Assembly (NCBI RefSeq): GCF_944381005.1
Contig: NZ_CALWJM010000013.1
Span: 1 to 59,502, forward strand
DNA length: 59,502 nucleotides
Reading direction: 5' to 3'
Origin: an uncultured Butyricicoccus sp.
GTDB lineage: Bacteria; Bacillota; Clostridia; Oscillospirales; Butyricicoccaceae
The notes beneath the pieces are model-generated. The model did not search any database. It was not told the DNA's origin and saw nothing but the letters and a program-made list of their open reading frames with translations. The translations under genes were made by a program, and so were the position numbers. Position 1 is the stretch's first letter, and the number at the start of each line of letters is the position of its first letter. This document shows positions 33,327 through 42,130 of this stretch, one piece after another.

Positions 33327-34097
33327 ATGCAAAGCAAAGTGGAAATTTGCGGCGTCAACACCGCTTCCCTGTCGGTCATCCCCAGCGCCGAAATGACCGA
33401 GCTGCTCCGGCAAGCGCACGCCGGTGACCAAAATGCGCGAGAAAAACTGATTCGCGGAAACTTGCGGCTTGTGCTTTCGGTGATTCAGCGCTTTCATGGA
33501 CGCAATGAATCGGTTGACGACCTGTTCCAAGTTGGCTGCATTGGGCTTATCAAATCCATTGACAACTTTAACTGTGACCTAAATGTACGCTTTTCTACCT
33601 ATGCCGTTCCCATGATTATCGGAGAAATCCGCCGTTATCTGCGCGATAACAGCGCCATTCGCGTTTCTCGCTCCATGCGGGACACGGCTTATCGTGCCCT
33701 GCAAGCCAAAGAAGCATTCATCCGAGAACATCAACGTGAACCCACCATCACCGAACTTGCCAAAGCGTTGGACATGAAAAAAGAAGATGTCGTGTTTGCC
33801 CTCGACGCCATTTCCGACCCAGTATCACTGTATGAACCTGTATGGGGTGAGGAGGGCGATGCACTGTGCGTCATGGACCAAGTGGGCGATACCAAAAACA
33901 CCGATGAACATTGGCTCAATCAAATCGCACTCAAAGAAGCCATCAGCAGCCTATCCGACCGCGAACGCCGCATTGTACACATGCGTTTTTTTGAGGGACG
34001 TACCCAAATGGAAGTTGCTTCTGCCATCCATATTTCACAAGCACAAGTATCTCGTCTGGAAAAAGGAGCGCTCGAACGCATTCGCAAACAGATTTAA
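33327..34097 (+). CDS. sigG: RNA polymerase sporulation sigma factor G
   Basis: 256 residues, normal length. Starts MQSKVEICGVNTASLSV, the typical SigG beginning, behind GCAGGAGG. Region 2 (LVLSVIQRFHGRNESVDDLFQVGCIGL and FSTYAVPMIIGEIRRYLRD), region 3 (REPTITELAKALDM) and region 4 (ERRIVHMRFFEGRTQMEVA, ISQAQVSRLEKGAL) are complete. It directs late forespore transcription, so the organism is expected to form spores. Its promoter resembles that of sigma F, the known upstream regulator. It is not next to sigE/spoIIGA as in many relatives. Confidence 0.96.
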   Translation: MQSKVEICGVNTASLSVIPSAEMTELLRQAHAGDQNAREKLIRGNLRLVLSVIQRFHGRNESVDDLFQVGCIGLIKSIDNFNCDLNVRFSTYAVPMIIGEIRRYLRDNSAIRVSRSMRDTAYRALQAKEAFIREHQREPTITELAKALDMKKEDVVFALDAISDPVSLYEPVWGEEGDALCVMDQVGDTKNTDEHWLNQIALKEAISSLSDRERRIVHMRFFEGRTQMEVASAIHISQAQVSRLEKGALERIRKQI

Positions 34098-34099
34098 AA

Positions 34100-34133
34100 A
34101 AAACCCGTTCTTCCGGTCGGAAGAACGGGTTTT
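34100..34133. terminator. Bidirectional terminator between sigG and parC
   Basis: Perfect 15-bp stem AAAACCCGTTCTTCC/GGAAGAACGGGTTTT with loop GGTC. Confidence 0.92.
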
Positions 34134-34136
34134 ACT

Positions 34137-36356
34137 TTACAGCGTAATCTGCGGATTTGGCAAATCTTCATCTTTTAAAATCGCGCCAATGGATGGAAGA
34201 GTACGGGTTAAATAGCGCTTGGGGTCGCTCAAATTGGCTTGCTCGGTGCGCACTGCGCGGTTAACCGTATGCTTTGCGCGCAGTACCATCACCTGTACAC
34301 CTTGCGTGGAGCGCGTCGCCTTGACATCCAGCATCCCTGCCCGCATGGTCATTGCACGGCTTGCCGTCGAATACAACGTCAGTTCGGTTTCCTCAGCCAC
34401 CGGACAGAAGAACGCAACCGCAGGTGATTTATCCGAGTATGCACCTGTCAGGCGGCGGCGGTTGGTCTTTGTCTCAAAACTCTCCAGCGAAAACCGGGCT
34501 GCCTTGCCGTTCTCAAACACAACCACCATCGTGCCCTTATAATCACCGGGCAACAGTGCAAATACTGGCACTTCTCCTTCATCCATACCCAGTTTTGCGG
34601 GCAGATAATCACCGAGCACAGAGGCCTTACAGTCATCAAAGTCATGCAGCCGCGCTTTATAGGCCTGTTGGCGGTTGGTTAGGAACATGATTTCCGCCTT
34701 ATTGGTGGTTTCGGTCTCCCAAACCACGGCATCGCCGTCTTTGAGTTTATGTTCTGCCGACATACGCCACGAAGCCGGCGTAATCTTTTTGAAATATCCC
34801 TCACGGGTCAGGAATACCAGCACGGGATAATCTTCAATGTGGTCGGTTTCATCGAACGACTTAACCGCGCCCGCGCTGACGATATCCGAATGACGCGGTG
34901 CAGGATATTTTTTAATCACTGCTTCCAGTTCCTTGACAATCAGGTTGCGAATCTTGGCCGGACTGTCCACAATGCTTTCCAGCTTTTGAATCTCAGCCGC
35001 TAACGCCTCGGTTTCCTGCGTGCGCTTTAAGATATATTCTTTGTTGATATGGCGCAGCTTGATTTCTGCAATAAACTCAGCTTGTTCTTCGTCAATGCCG
35101 AATCCAATCATCAGATTGGGCACGACTTCTGCATCTTCTTCGGTTTCCCGAATGATGCGGATAGCGCGGTCAATATCGAGCAGAATCTGCTTTAATCCTT
35201 CTAACAGATGCAGCTTTTGCTTTTTCTTGCGCAAATCAAAATAGACGCGGCGACGCACGCAGCCCGCACGCCACGCCGTCCACTCGTCCAGCAGGGCGCG
35301 CACGCCCAATACACGCGGCATTCCTTCAATCAGCACATTGAAATTGCACGAACAGGAATCCATCAGCGGGGTCATGCGGAACAACCTGTCCATCAATTTA
35401 TCGGGGTCGGTGCCGCGCTTGAGGTCGATTGCGATTTTTAAACCACTCAGGTCGGATTCATCGCGAATATCGGAAATTTCACGAATCTTACCCGCCTTGA
35501 CCAGCTCGGCTACCTTGTCGATAATGGCTTCGATGGTCGTGGTATAGGGGATTTCGGTAATTTCAATCAGGTTTTCCTTTTTGAGATACTGCCACTTGCC
35601 GCGCACTTTGAACGAACCGCGCCCCGTCTCATAAATTTTCCGCATCTCGGCTTCATCAAAAATGATTTCGCCGCCGGTCGGGAAATCGGGCGCGGGCAAT
35701 GTGGTCATAACATCGTGTTCGGGGTCTTTGATGCAGGCAATAGCCGTGCGGCACACTTCATGCAGGTTGAACCCGCAGAACGAGGACGCCATACCGACTG
35801 CGATACCAGTATTAGCGGAAACCAAAATATTCGGGAACGTGGTGGGCAGCAACGTCGGCTCTTTCATCGAACCGTCATAGTTATCCACCAAATCCACCGC
35901 ATCACAGTCGATATCGCGGAACAATTCAATGCAAAACGCATCCAGTTTGGCTTCGGTATAACGCGGTGCTGCATACGCCATATCACGCGAATAGACCTTG
36001 CCAAAGTTACCCTTGGAGTCCACAAAAGGCATCAACAGCGATTCATTTCCGCGCGTCAAGCGCACCATTGTCTCATAAATCGCCGCATCGCCATGCGGGT
36101 TGAGTTTCATGGTTTCGCCGACAATGTTAGCTGACTTGGTGCGATTTCCGGTCAGCAGCCCTTTTTTGTACATCGTATACAGCAACTTGCGGTGTGACGG
36201 TTTGAATCCGTCAATCTCCGGTATTGCACGGGAGACAATAACGCTCATAGCATAGGGCATATAGTTGGTGCGCAGCGTTTCGGTAATGGGCTGTTCGGTC
36301 GGTTCGAGCGGCGGCTCTACTGGACGCTTTGGGGAAATCTCTTTTTTCTTTGCCAA
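34137..36356 (-). CDS. parC: DNA topoisomerase IV subunit A
   Basis: 739 residues. Type IIA topoisomerase breakage-reunion subunit: DNA-linked catalytic Tyr133 in YAAPRYTEAKL, plus NPHGDAAIYETMVRL and GIAVGMASSFCGFNLHE. The C-terminal DNA-wrapping region is short and I see no GyrA box (QRRGGKG), which argues for ParC and not GyrA. Located 15 bp after its partner parE. Confidence 0.9.
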   Translation of the reverse strand: MAKKKEISPKRPVEPPLEPTEQPITETLRTNYMPYAMSVIVSRAIPEIDGFKPSHRKLLYTMYKKGLLTGNRTKSANIVGETMKLNPHGDAAIYETMVRLTRGNESLLMPFVDSKGNFGKVYSRDMAYAAPRYTEAKLDAFCIELFRDIDCDAVDLVDNYDGSMKEPTLLPTTFPNILVSANTGIAVGMASSFCGFNLHEVCRTAIACIKDPEHDVMTTLPAPDFPTGGEIIFDEAEMRKIYETGRGSFKVRGKWQYLKKENLIEITEIPYTTTIEAIIDKVAELVKAGKIREISDIRDESDLSGLKIAIDLKRGTDPDKLMDRLFRMTPLMDSCSCNFNVLIEGMPRVLGVRALLDEWTAWRAGCVRRRVYFDLRKKKQKLHLLEGLKQILLDIDRAIRIIRETEEDAEVVPNLMIGFGIDEEQAEFIAEIKLRHINKEYILKRTQETEALAAEIQKLESIVDSPAKIRNLIVKELEAVIKKYPAPRHSDIVSAGAVKSFDETDHIEDYPVLVFLTREGYFKKITPASWRMSAEHKLKDGDAVVWETETTNKAEIMFLTNRQQAYKARLHDFDDCKASVLGDYLPAKLGMDEGEVPVFALLPGDYKGTMVVVFENGKAARFSLESFETKTNRRRLTGAYSDKSPAVAFFCPVAEETELTLYSTASRAMTMRAGMLDVKATRSTQGVQVMVLRAKHTVNRAVRTEQANLSDPKRYLTRTLPSIGAILKDEDLPNPQITL

Positions 36357-36371
36357 AAAAACCGGCCTCCT

Positions 36372-38366
36372 TTATGAAATGTCCGCAAAATCGAGATACT
36401 GCGCGCCATGTTCGGCAATATACTCTTTACGGCCCGCCAGATTGTCGCCCAGCAACAGTTCAAACATGTCGGCGGTTACTTTTGCATCTTCCGGTGTGAC
36501 GCGAATCAGGCGGCGGGAAGCCGGATTCATCGTGGTTTCCCACATCATATCTGCCTCATTTTCGCCCAGCCCCTTAGAGCGCTGAATGTTGACCTTTTTA
36601 CCTGCCAACTTTTTGAGCACGGCGGCTTTTTCTGTTTCATCGAATGCAAAATAAGACTTATCTTTGTAGGTAATCTCATACAGCGGCGATTCCGCAATAT
36701 ACACATACCCCTGTTCAATCAGGGTAGGCATGAGCCGGTACAACATGGTCAAAATCAGCGTGCGAATCTGGAAGCCATCGACATCGGCATCGGTGCAGAT
36801 GATGACTTTATTCCAGCGCAAACTGCCCAAATCGAAGGCAGAAAGGTCTTTGTTCGCCTTGGTGCGCACCTCGACCCCGCAGCCCAGCACCCGAATCAAA
36901 TCGGTGATAATATCATTTTTGAAAATCTTATCATACTCGGCTTTCAGGCAGTTCAAAATCTTACCGCGCACGGGAATAATCGCCTGAAATTCGGCATCCC
37001 GCCCCTGTTTGCACGAGCCAAGCGCCGAATCACCCTCGACAATATACAATTCCCGGCGTGAAACATCGCGTGTACGGCAGTCTACAAACTTCTGCACCCG
37101 GTTGGATACATCCAGATTGCCCGACAGCTTTTTCTTGATGTTCAGGCGCGCACGCTCTGCCTGTTCCCTGCTGCGCTTATTGATAAGCACCTGCTCGGCA
37201 ATCTTGTCGGCTTCGTCTTTGTTCTCAATAAAATAAATCTCCAGATTCTCTTTGAGAAAATCGGTCGTTGCCTCCTGCACAAATCGGTTTGTAATGGCCT
37301 TTTTGGTCTGGTTTTCGTAAGAAGTTTGAGTCGAAAAACAGTTCGTCACCAACACCAGTGCATCGGCAATGTCTGGGAAAGTTATTTTGCTCTCATTTTT
37401 CTGATACTTGCCCGCCTGTTTTAGATATGCGTCCACCGCCGACACAAATGCCGAACGTACTGCCTTATCGGGTGCACCGCCGTATTCCAGCCAAGAGGAG
37501 TTGTGATAATATTCTGTGCGGGCACCCTCACGGGAAAAGCAAAAGGCGCACGACAATTTCACGCGATACTCGTCCTTGTCTGCGCGGTCACGGCCGCGGC
37601 GCTCGGCCTGAAAAAACTGCACCGAAGTCAACGCCTGTTCGCCCGCCAGCTCCGAAACATAGTCCACAATACCGTTTTGATAACAAAACTCGGTGCTTGC
37701 AAACTGGCTGCCGTTTTGGTCACGCAATACAAAGACCAATCCAGCGTTGACAACCGCCTGCCGCTTGAGTACATCTTGAAAATAGTCCAGCGGAATATTG
37801 ATATCGGTAAACACTTCCAAATCAGGCCGCCAGTGAATACAAGTACCTGTCTTTTTGGTGTTGCACGGCGTTTTCGTGAAGCCTTCCGGTGTACCGGTCT
37901 TGTTCTCGCCTTTTTCAAAGCGCAGTTTGTATTCAAATCCATCGCGCCAAACGGTCACATCCATATATTCCGAAGAATACTGCGTGGCACAGGTGCCCAA
38001 ACCGTTCAAGCCCAGCGAAAACTCATAGTTCTCGCCCTCATTATTCTTATATTTGCCGCCTGCATACAGTTCACAAAAGACCAGTTCCCAGTTATAGCGT
38101 TCCTCATTGGGGTTCCACTCAATCGGGATACCGCGTCCCATGTCCTCGACCTCAACCGAGCCGTCCGCATAGCGCGTCACAGTAATTTTACTGCCGTAGC
38201 CTTCGCGCGCCTCGTCAATCGAGTTGGACAGAATTTCAAATATCGAATGTTCGCACCCTTCCAGACCATCTGAGCCAAAAATAACGCCCGGACGTTTGCG
38301 CACGCGGTCTGCGCCTTTGAGGGACGAAATACTATCATTTCCATATTGGGTGTTTGCTTTCGCCAT
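36372..38366 (-). CDS. parE: DNA topoisomerase IV subunit B
   Basis: 664 residues from the ATG at 38364-38366 (GGAGTAA upstream). GHKL ATPase motifs EILSNSIDEAREG and GLNGLGTCATQYSSEY, transducer domain, TOPRIM motifs IVEGDSALGSCKQGRD and TDADVDGFQIRTL, and the C-terminal SKGLGENEADMMWETTMNP. Together with ParC it decatenates chromosomes. Divergence from textbook GyrB/ParE sequences is typical for clostridial topo IV. A promoter lies about 40 bp upstream. Confidence 0.9.
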   Translation of the reverse strand: MAKANTQYGNDSISSLKGADRVRKRPGVIFGSDGLEGCEHSIFEILSNSIDEAREGYGSKITVTRYADGSVEVEDMGRGIPIEWNPNEERYNWELVFCELYAGGKYKNNEGENYEFSLGLNGLGTCATQYSSEYMDVTVWRDGFEYKLRFEKGENKTGTPEGFTKTPCNTKKTGTCIHWRPDLEVFTDINIPLDYFQDVLKRQAVVNAGLVFVLRDQNGSQFASTEFCYQNGIVDYVSELAGEQALTSVQFFQAERRGRDRADKDEYRVKLSCAFCFSREGARTEYYHNSSWLEYGGAPDKAVRSAFVSAVDAYLKQAGKYQKNESKITFPDIADALVLVTNCFSTQTSYENQTKKAITNRFVQEATTDFLKENLEIYFIENKDEADKIAEQVLINKRSREQAERARLNIKKKLSGNLDVSNRVQKFVDCRTRDVSRRELYIVEGDSALGSCKQGRDAEFQAIIPVRGKILNCLKAEYDKIFKNDIITDLIRVLGCGVEVRTKANKDLSAFDLGSLRWNKVIICTDADVDGFQIRTLILTMLYRLMPTLIEQGYVYIAESPLYEITYKDKSYFAFDETEKAAVLKKLAGKKVNIQRSKGLGENEADMMWETTMNPASRRLIRVTPEDAKVTADMFELLLGDNLAGRKEYIAEHGAQYLDFADIS

Positions 38367-38402
38367 AAACACATTACTCCTGTTTGATTCACAATTGGTT
38401 CT

Positions 38403-38432
38403 ATTATATACCAAAGGATTTGATTTCGTCAA
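38403..38432 (-). promoter_or_regulatory. Promoter of parE-parC
   Basis: Minus strand: -35 TTGACG (38427-38432), 18-bp spacer, -10 TATAAT (38403-38408). Confidence 0.75.
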
Positions 38433-38507
38433 ATGAAAAGCATTTTTTCTGCTATTTTCTCCGTTTCACGTCAAATCATGCGCCGTACATTGGATGACAA
38501 AGGGCGG

Positions 38508-38549
38508 AAAAAAGTTCAACGCCCGAACCTTGCGGTTCGGGCGTTGAAC
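38508..38549 (-). terminator. Terminator of the candidate sRNA
   Basis: Perfect 16-bp stem GTTCAACGCCCGAACC/GGTTCGGGCGTTGAAC with loop GCAA (minus strand), followed by TTTTTT. The only T-run is on the minus-strand side. Confidence 0.92.
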
Positions 38550-38766
38550 TCAAAAAAGTAAGGATGAAAAAAGAAGGGGGATAGAAAGAAAAAGGTATCA
38601 TGAAAGGAGTAAGAAGAACTCCTGGTGTTGGCATTGCCTCTGTTCGGCCGTGTGGGGGGAACACACGACCGAACGGCAATTTTGAAGGGGTAAGAAAAAA
38701 GTAGGGGGATTGGGGTAATCGGTCAGGAACTTGAGAGATGGGGGAAATCTCTGTCGTTCTTGACTG
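38508..38766 (-). ncRNA. Candidate C-rich small RNA between rpsU and parE
   Basis: No credible gene lies between rpsU and parE. The minus strand carries a predicted -10 (38772-38777), then about 255 nt ending in an intrinsic terminator. Hairpins in transcript order: AGAGAT/ATCTCT with loop TTCCCCC (38734-38752), GATT/AATC with loop ACCCC (38708-38720), a 13-bp stem with one G-U pair and again loop TTCCCCC (38642-38674), AGGAGT/ACTCCT with loop TCTTCTT (38605-38623). C-runs of 4-6 occur six times. Such C-rich loops are known from Gram-positive sRNAs that pair with Shine-Dalgarno sequences; targets are unknown here. Confidence 0.6.
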
Positions 38767-38771
38767 TCTAT

Positions 38772-38808
38772 ATTGTATCTTACTTTTGTGTCCGAATGTT
38801 GTCCGAAT
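38772..38808 (-). promoter_or_regulatory. Candidate activator-dependent promoter of the sRNA with tandem operator
   Basis: -10 TACAAT (38772-38777). Where a -35 is expected there are instead two copies of TGTCCGAAT (plus-strand orientation, 38789-38797 and 38800-38808), 11 bp apart start to start. Direct repeats one helical turn apart overlapping -35 are the pattern bound by OmpR/PhoB-type response regulators. Confidence 0.5.
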
Positions 38809-38849
38809 TATGACAGATTTTTTAACGTTCTATGAAGATTCTATGAACG

Positions 38850-38890
38850 AAAAAACAAAACACCGAAGTGTAAACTTACACTTCGGTGTT
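38850..38890 (-). terminator. Terminator of rpsU
   Basis: Perfect 14-bp stem AACACCGAAGTGTA/TACACTTCGGTGTT, T-rich run on the minus-strand side. Confidence 0.9.
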
Positions 38891-38905
38891 CTCAAGAAAA
38901 CATAC

Positions 38906-39088
38906 TTATCTGAACTTACGCTTCTTTGCGCGAGCAGCCTCAGACTTCTTGCGGCGCTTTACGCTCGGGCTCTCATAATGCTCACGCTTGCGGAGCTCGG
39001 AAAGCACACCAGCCTTGGCACAGGAACGCTTGAATCTTCTCAGAGCGCTGTCCAGGGACTCATTTTCCTTGATATGGACTTCCGACAT
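38906..39088 (-). CDS. rpsU: 30S ribosomal protein S21
   Basis: 60 residues, normal length for Firmicutes. Starts [20 protein letters not shown]; ends with the basic tail [12 protein letters not shown]. Monocistronic with a near-perfect promoter and its own terminator. Confidence 0.97.
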   Translation of the reverse strand: MSEVHIKENESLDSALRRFKRSCAKAGVLSELRKREHYESPSVKRRKKSEAARAKKRKFR

Positions 39089-39193
39089 CGTTTTCCCTCC
39101 CTCCGCGCGTTCGGCTCAATCCAGAACGCTTGCGCTTTCATTGGATGCAATGACAAAAAATAGACAAAGCAGTCCCAACAAAACCGTAAGATT

Positions 39194-39222
39194 ATTATAT
39201 CGAATCCAAGCCATTCTGTCAA
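39194..39222 (-). promoter_or_regulatory. Consensus promoter of rpsU
   Basis: Minus strand: TTGACA (39217-39222), 17-bp spacer, TATAAT (39194-39199): both hexamers and the spacing are perfect. Confidence 0.85.
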
Positions 39223-39258
39223 GAGCTAATTCCAGACAAATCGGTCACATACAAAATT

Positions 39259-41664
39259 TTATTTTACGACCAGATTGATGATTTTATTCTTGACCACAAT
39301 GGTTTTGACAATGTTCTTGCCTGCAATGGCATTTTTGACCTTTTCATCTGCCAGTGCAGTATCAATCGCGGTCTGCTGTTCACAGTCTACCGGCAGTTTG
39401 ACCGTGGAGCGAATCTTACCGTTGACCTGTACGCCGATTTCGATGGACGAATCGACGGTCTTCGCCTCGTCATAGGTCGGCCACTCTGCCAGCGACAGCA
39501 CGGTGTCATGCCCCAGCATTTGCCACAATTCCTCGGTCACATGGGGCGCAAACGGGCTGACCAGCTTGAGCAATGTCTCATACTCGGCACGGCAAACGCC
39601 CTTGTCATAGAACTGATTCACCAATGTCATCAAAGCGGCAATCGCGGTATTGTCTTTGAGGTTTTCAATATCCTCGCTGACCTTTTTGATGGTCTTGTGA
39701 ATCAAAATTTCATTGTCCTGGCTGTAAACGTCGCCATCCTTAACTTGTTCAAACAAGTTCCAGACGCGCTCGACAAAGCGGCGGCAGCCCTTGATAGAGG
39801 TAGACGACCACGGCGCAGCCTTTTCAAAGTCACCGATAAACATTTCATACAAACGCATGGTATCTGCGCCGTAAGTCTCAACAATCTCATCCGGATTGAC
39901 GACATTGCCACGCGACTTGGACATTTTTTCGCCGTTCTCACCCAAAATCATGCCGTGCGACGTGCGCTTTGCATACGGCTCCTTGGTGGGTACAACGCCG
40001 ATATCATACAGGAACTTATGCCAGAAACGGCTGTACAGCAAGTGCAATGTGGTGTGCTCCATGCCGCCGTTATACCAATCGACCGGGCTCCAGTATTCCA
40101 GCGCTTCTTTGGAGCACAATTCCTTGTCATTGTGCGGGTCCATATAGCGCAGGAAGTACCACGACGAACCAGCCCACTGGGGCATTGTATCGGTTTCGCG
40201 CTTTGCCGGCCCACCACAGCACGGGCAAGTCGTGTTGACCCAGTCGGTCATCTTCGCCAGCGGCGATTCACCGTTTTCGGTCGGCTCATACGAATCGACA
40301 TCGGGCAAGGTCAGCGGGAGTTGGTCTTCGGGCAGCGGCACCCAACCACATTTCTCGCACGAAACCAGCGGAATCGGTTCGCCCCAATAACGCTGACGCG
40401 AGAATACCCAGTCACGCAGCTTATAGTTGACCTTCTGATGACCGATACCCTTTTCGGTCAGGAACTCAATGATTTTCTTCTTGGCTTCGGCAACCGACAA
40501 ACCGTTCAAAAATTCAGAATTGACCAGCGTACCGGTTGAAACATCGGTAAATGCAGCCTCCTGCACGTTGCCGCCTGCGATGACCTCAATAATGGGCAGG
40601 TCGAAAACCTTAGCGAACGCCCAGTCGCGGTCATCGTGTGCCGGTACAGCCATAATTGCGCCCGTGCCGTAGCTCATCAGAACATAGTCGGAAACAAAAA
40701 TCGGAATTTGCTTGCCGTTCACCGGATTGATTGCCATAACGCCATCCAGACGAACGCCGGTCTTGTCCTTGTTCAGCTCGGTGCGCTCAAAATCGGACTT
40801 GCGCGCCGCTTCTTCGCGGTAAGCGCGCACGGCATCCAGATTGGTCAGCTTGTCTGCCCACTTTTCAATTGCCGGATGTTCGGGCGAGATAACCATATAG
40901 GTTGCACCAAACAGAGTATCCGGACGAGTGGTATAAACGGTCAGCTTGTCGCCCTCAGTCGTGGTAAAATCGACTTCTGCACCGGTCGAACGGCCAATCC
41001 AGTTTTTCTGCTGGGTCTTAACGCGGTCAATGAAATCGACCTCGTCCAAATCATCAATCAGGCGCTGTGCATACTTGGTGATAGCCAACATCCACTGGCT
41101 CTTGGTCTTGCGCACGACTTCCGAGCCGCAGCGCTCGCACACGCCATTGACCACTTCTTCGTTTGCCAATACGCACTTACAGGACGTGCACCAGTTGACC
41201 GCCATTTCCTTTTTGTATGCCAACCCTTTCTTAAAGAGCTGGAGGAAAATCCACTGCGTCCATTTATAATACGACGGGTCGGTGGTGTTGATTTCGCGCG
41301 ACCAGTCAAACGACAGACCGAGCGCCTTGAGCTGGCTTTTAAAGCGGGCAACATTTTTCTTGGTTACCTCAGCCGGGTGTACATGGTTCTTGATGGCAAA
41401 GTTTTCGGTCGGCAGGCCGAATGCGTCCCATCCCATCGGATACAGCACATTATAGCCCTGCATACGCTTTTTGCGCGCAACAATGTCCAGCGCGGTATAA
41501 GAGCGCGGATGGCCGACATGCAGACCCATACCCGACGGGTACGGAAACTCAACCAGCGCATAGAATTTGGGTCGGGTGAAATCGTTTGGGGCAACAAAGC
41601 AGTTCTGCTCGTCCCAAACCTTTTGCCATTTGGCTTCGACAGCCTTGTGTTCATACTTATTCAA
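39259..41664 (-). CDS. leuS: Leucyl-tRNA synthetase
   Basis: 801 residues if started at TTG (41662-41664), [14 protein letters not shown], 8 nt after GGGGG; no ATG suits the conserved N-terminus. Class I synthetase: HIGH-like motif [19 protein letters not shown], zinc-type CTSCKCV...CERCG and a second CEKCG...CPCCG pair, an editing domain in the middle, and KMSKS in [16 protein letters not shown]. Ends in an anticodon-binding and C-terminal domain. Lies downstream of rsfS; no T-box leader is seen in the 68-bp gap, which holds only a GC-rich hairpin. Confidence 0.96.
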   Translation of the reverse strand: MNKYEHKAVEAKWQKVWDEQNCFVAPNDFTRPKFYALVEFPYPSGMGLHVGHPRSYTALDIVARKKRMQGYNVLYPMGWDAFGLPTENFAIKNHVHPAEVTKKNVARFKSQLKALGLSFDWSREINTTDPSYYKWTQWIFLQLFKKGLAYKKEMAVNWCTSCKCVLANEEVVNGVCERCGSEVVRKTKSQWMLAITKYAQRLIDDLDEVDFIDRVKTQQKNWIGRSTGAEVDFTTTEGDKLTVYTTRPDTLFGATYMVISPEHPAIEKWADKLTNLDAVRAYREEAARKSDFERTELNKDKTGVRLDGVMAINPVNGKQIPIFVSDYVLMSYGTGAIMAVPAHDDRDWAFAKVFDLPIIEVIAGGNVQEAAFTDVSTGTLVNSEFLNGLSVAEAKKKIIEFLTEKGIGHQKVNYKLRDWVFSRQRYWGEPIPLVSCEKCGWVPLPEDQLPLTLPDVDSYEPTENGESPLAKMTDWVNTTCPCCGGPAKRETDTMPQWAGSSWYFLRYMDPHNDKELCSKEALEYWSPVDWYNGGMEHTTLHLLYSRFWHKFLYDIGVVPTKEPYAKRTSHGMILGENGEKMSKSRGNVVNPDEIVETYGADTMRLYEMFIGDFEKAAPWSSTSIKGCRRFVERVWNLFEQVKDGDVYSQDNEILIHKTIKKVSEDIENLKDNTAIAALMTLVNQFYDKGVCRAEYETLLKLVSPFAPHVTEELWQMLGHDTVLSLAEWPTYDEAKTVDSSIEIGVQVNGKIRSTVKLPVDCEQQTAIDTALADEKVKNAIAGKNIVKTIVVKNKIINLVVK

Positions 41665-41732
41665 CGGTATAACCCCCAATGTTTCAAACAGGCGGTACAG
41701 CCTCAGCCGCACCGCCCGCTGTAAAATTCAAT

Positions 41733-42107
41733 TTATTTCACTTCTTCATCTGCAACACCCAGTTCTGCAAGCGAAACCGGTGTGCCATCTTTCCAAAGAT
41801 TTTCCAGATTATAGAACTGACGTGCTTCGGGCACAAACACATGCACCAGTACGCTGCCATAATCGAGCAAAATCCAAGTTGCAGATTCAAAGCCCTCAAC
41901 ATGGTGCGGCGTAATCTCGTGGTCATATTTGAGATGATATTCCACGCTGTCTGCCAGCGCCTTGACCTGCGTGGTCGAAGTCGCTGTGCACAGCACAAAG
42001 TATTCGGTCAGAGAGGTCAAATGCTCCACATGCAGCACATCAATTTCTCTGCCCTTGCGCTCAAGCAGCGCTTCACAGATATATTTTACCGTTTCCTGTG
42101 CGTTCAT
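41733..42107 (-). CDS. rsfS: Ribosomal silencing factor
   Basis: 124 residues. Binds ribosomal protein L14 and blocks subunit joining in starvation. Family marks: LTEYFVLCTATSTTQVKALADSVEY and WILLDYGSVLVHVFVPEARQFYNLENLW. Located in the usual order nadD-yqeK-...-rsfS-leuS. Confidence 0.95.
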   Translation of the reverse strand: MNAQETVKYICEALLERKGREIDVLHVEHLTSLTEYFVLCTATSTTQVKALADSVEYHLKYDHEITPHHVEGFESATWILLDYGSVLVHVFVPEARQFYNLENLWKDGTPVSLAELGVADEEVK

Positions 42108-42130
42108 TTTTGTCTCCTTTTTCTAATCGG

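Noticed and set aside
34137..38366. DNA gyrase GyrA/GyrB instead of ParC/ParE
   Set aside because: No GyrA box and a short C-terminal domain; the topo IV call is preferred, though clostridial type IIA enzymes are hard to separate by eye.
38641..38700. Plus-strand transcript or gene in the G-rich region
   Set aside because: The only U-tract terminators and the -10 read on the minus strand; plus-strand frames here are short and lack ribosome-binding sites.
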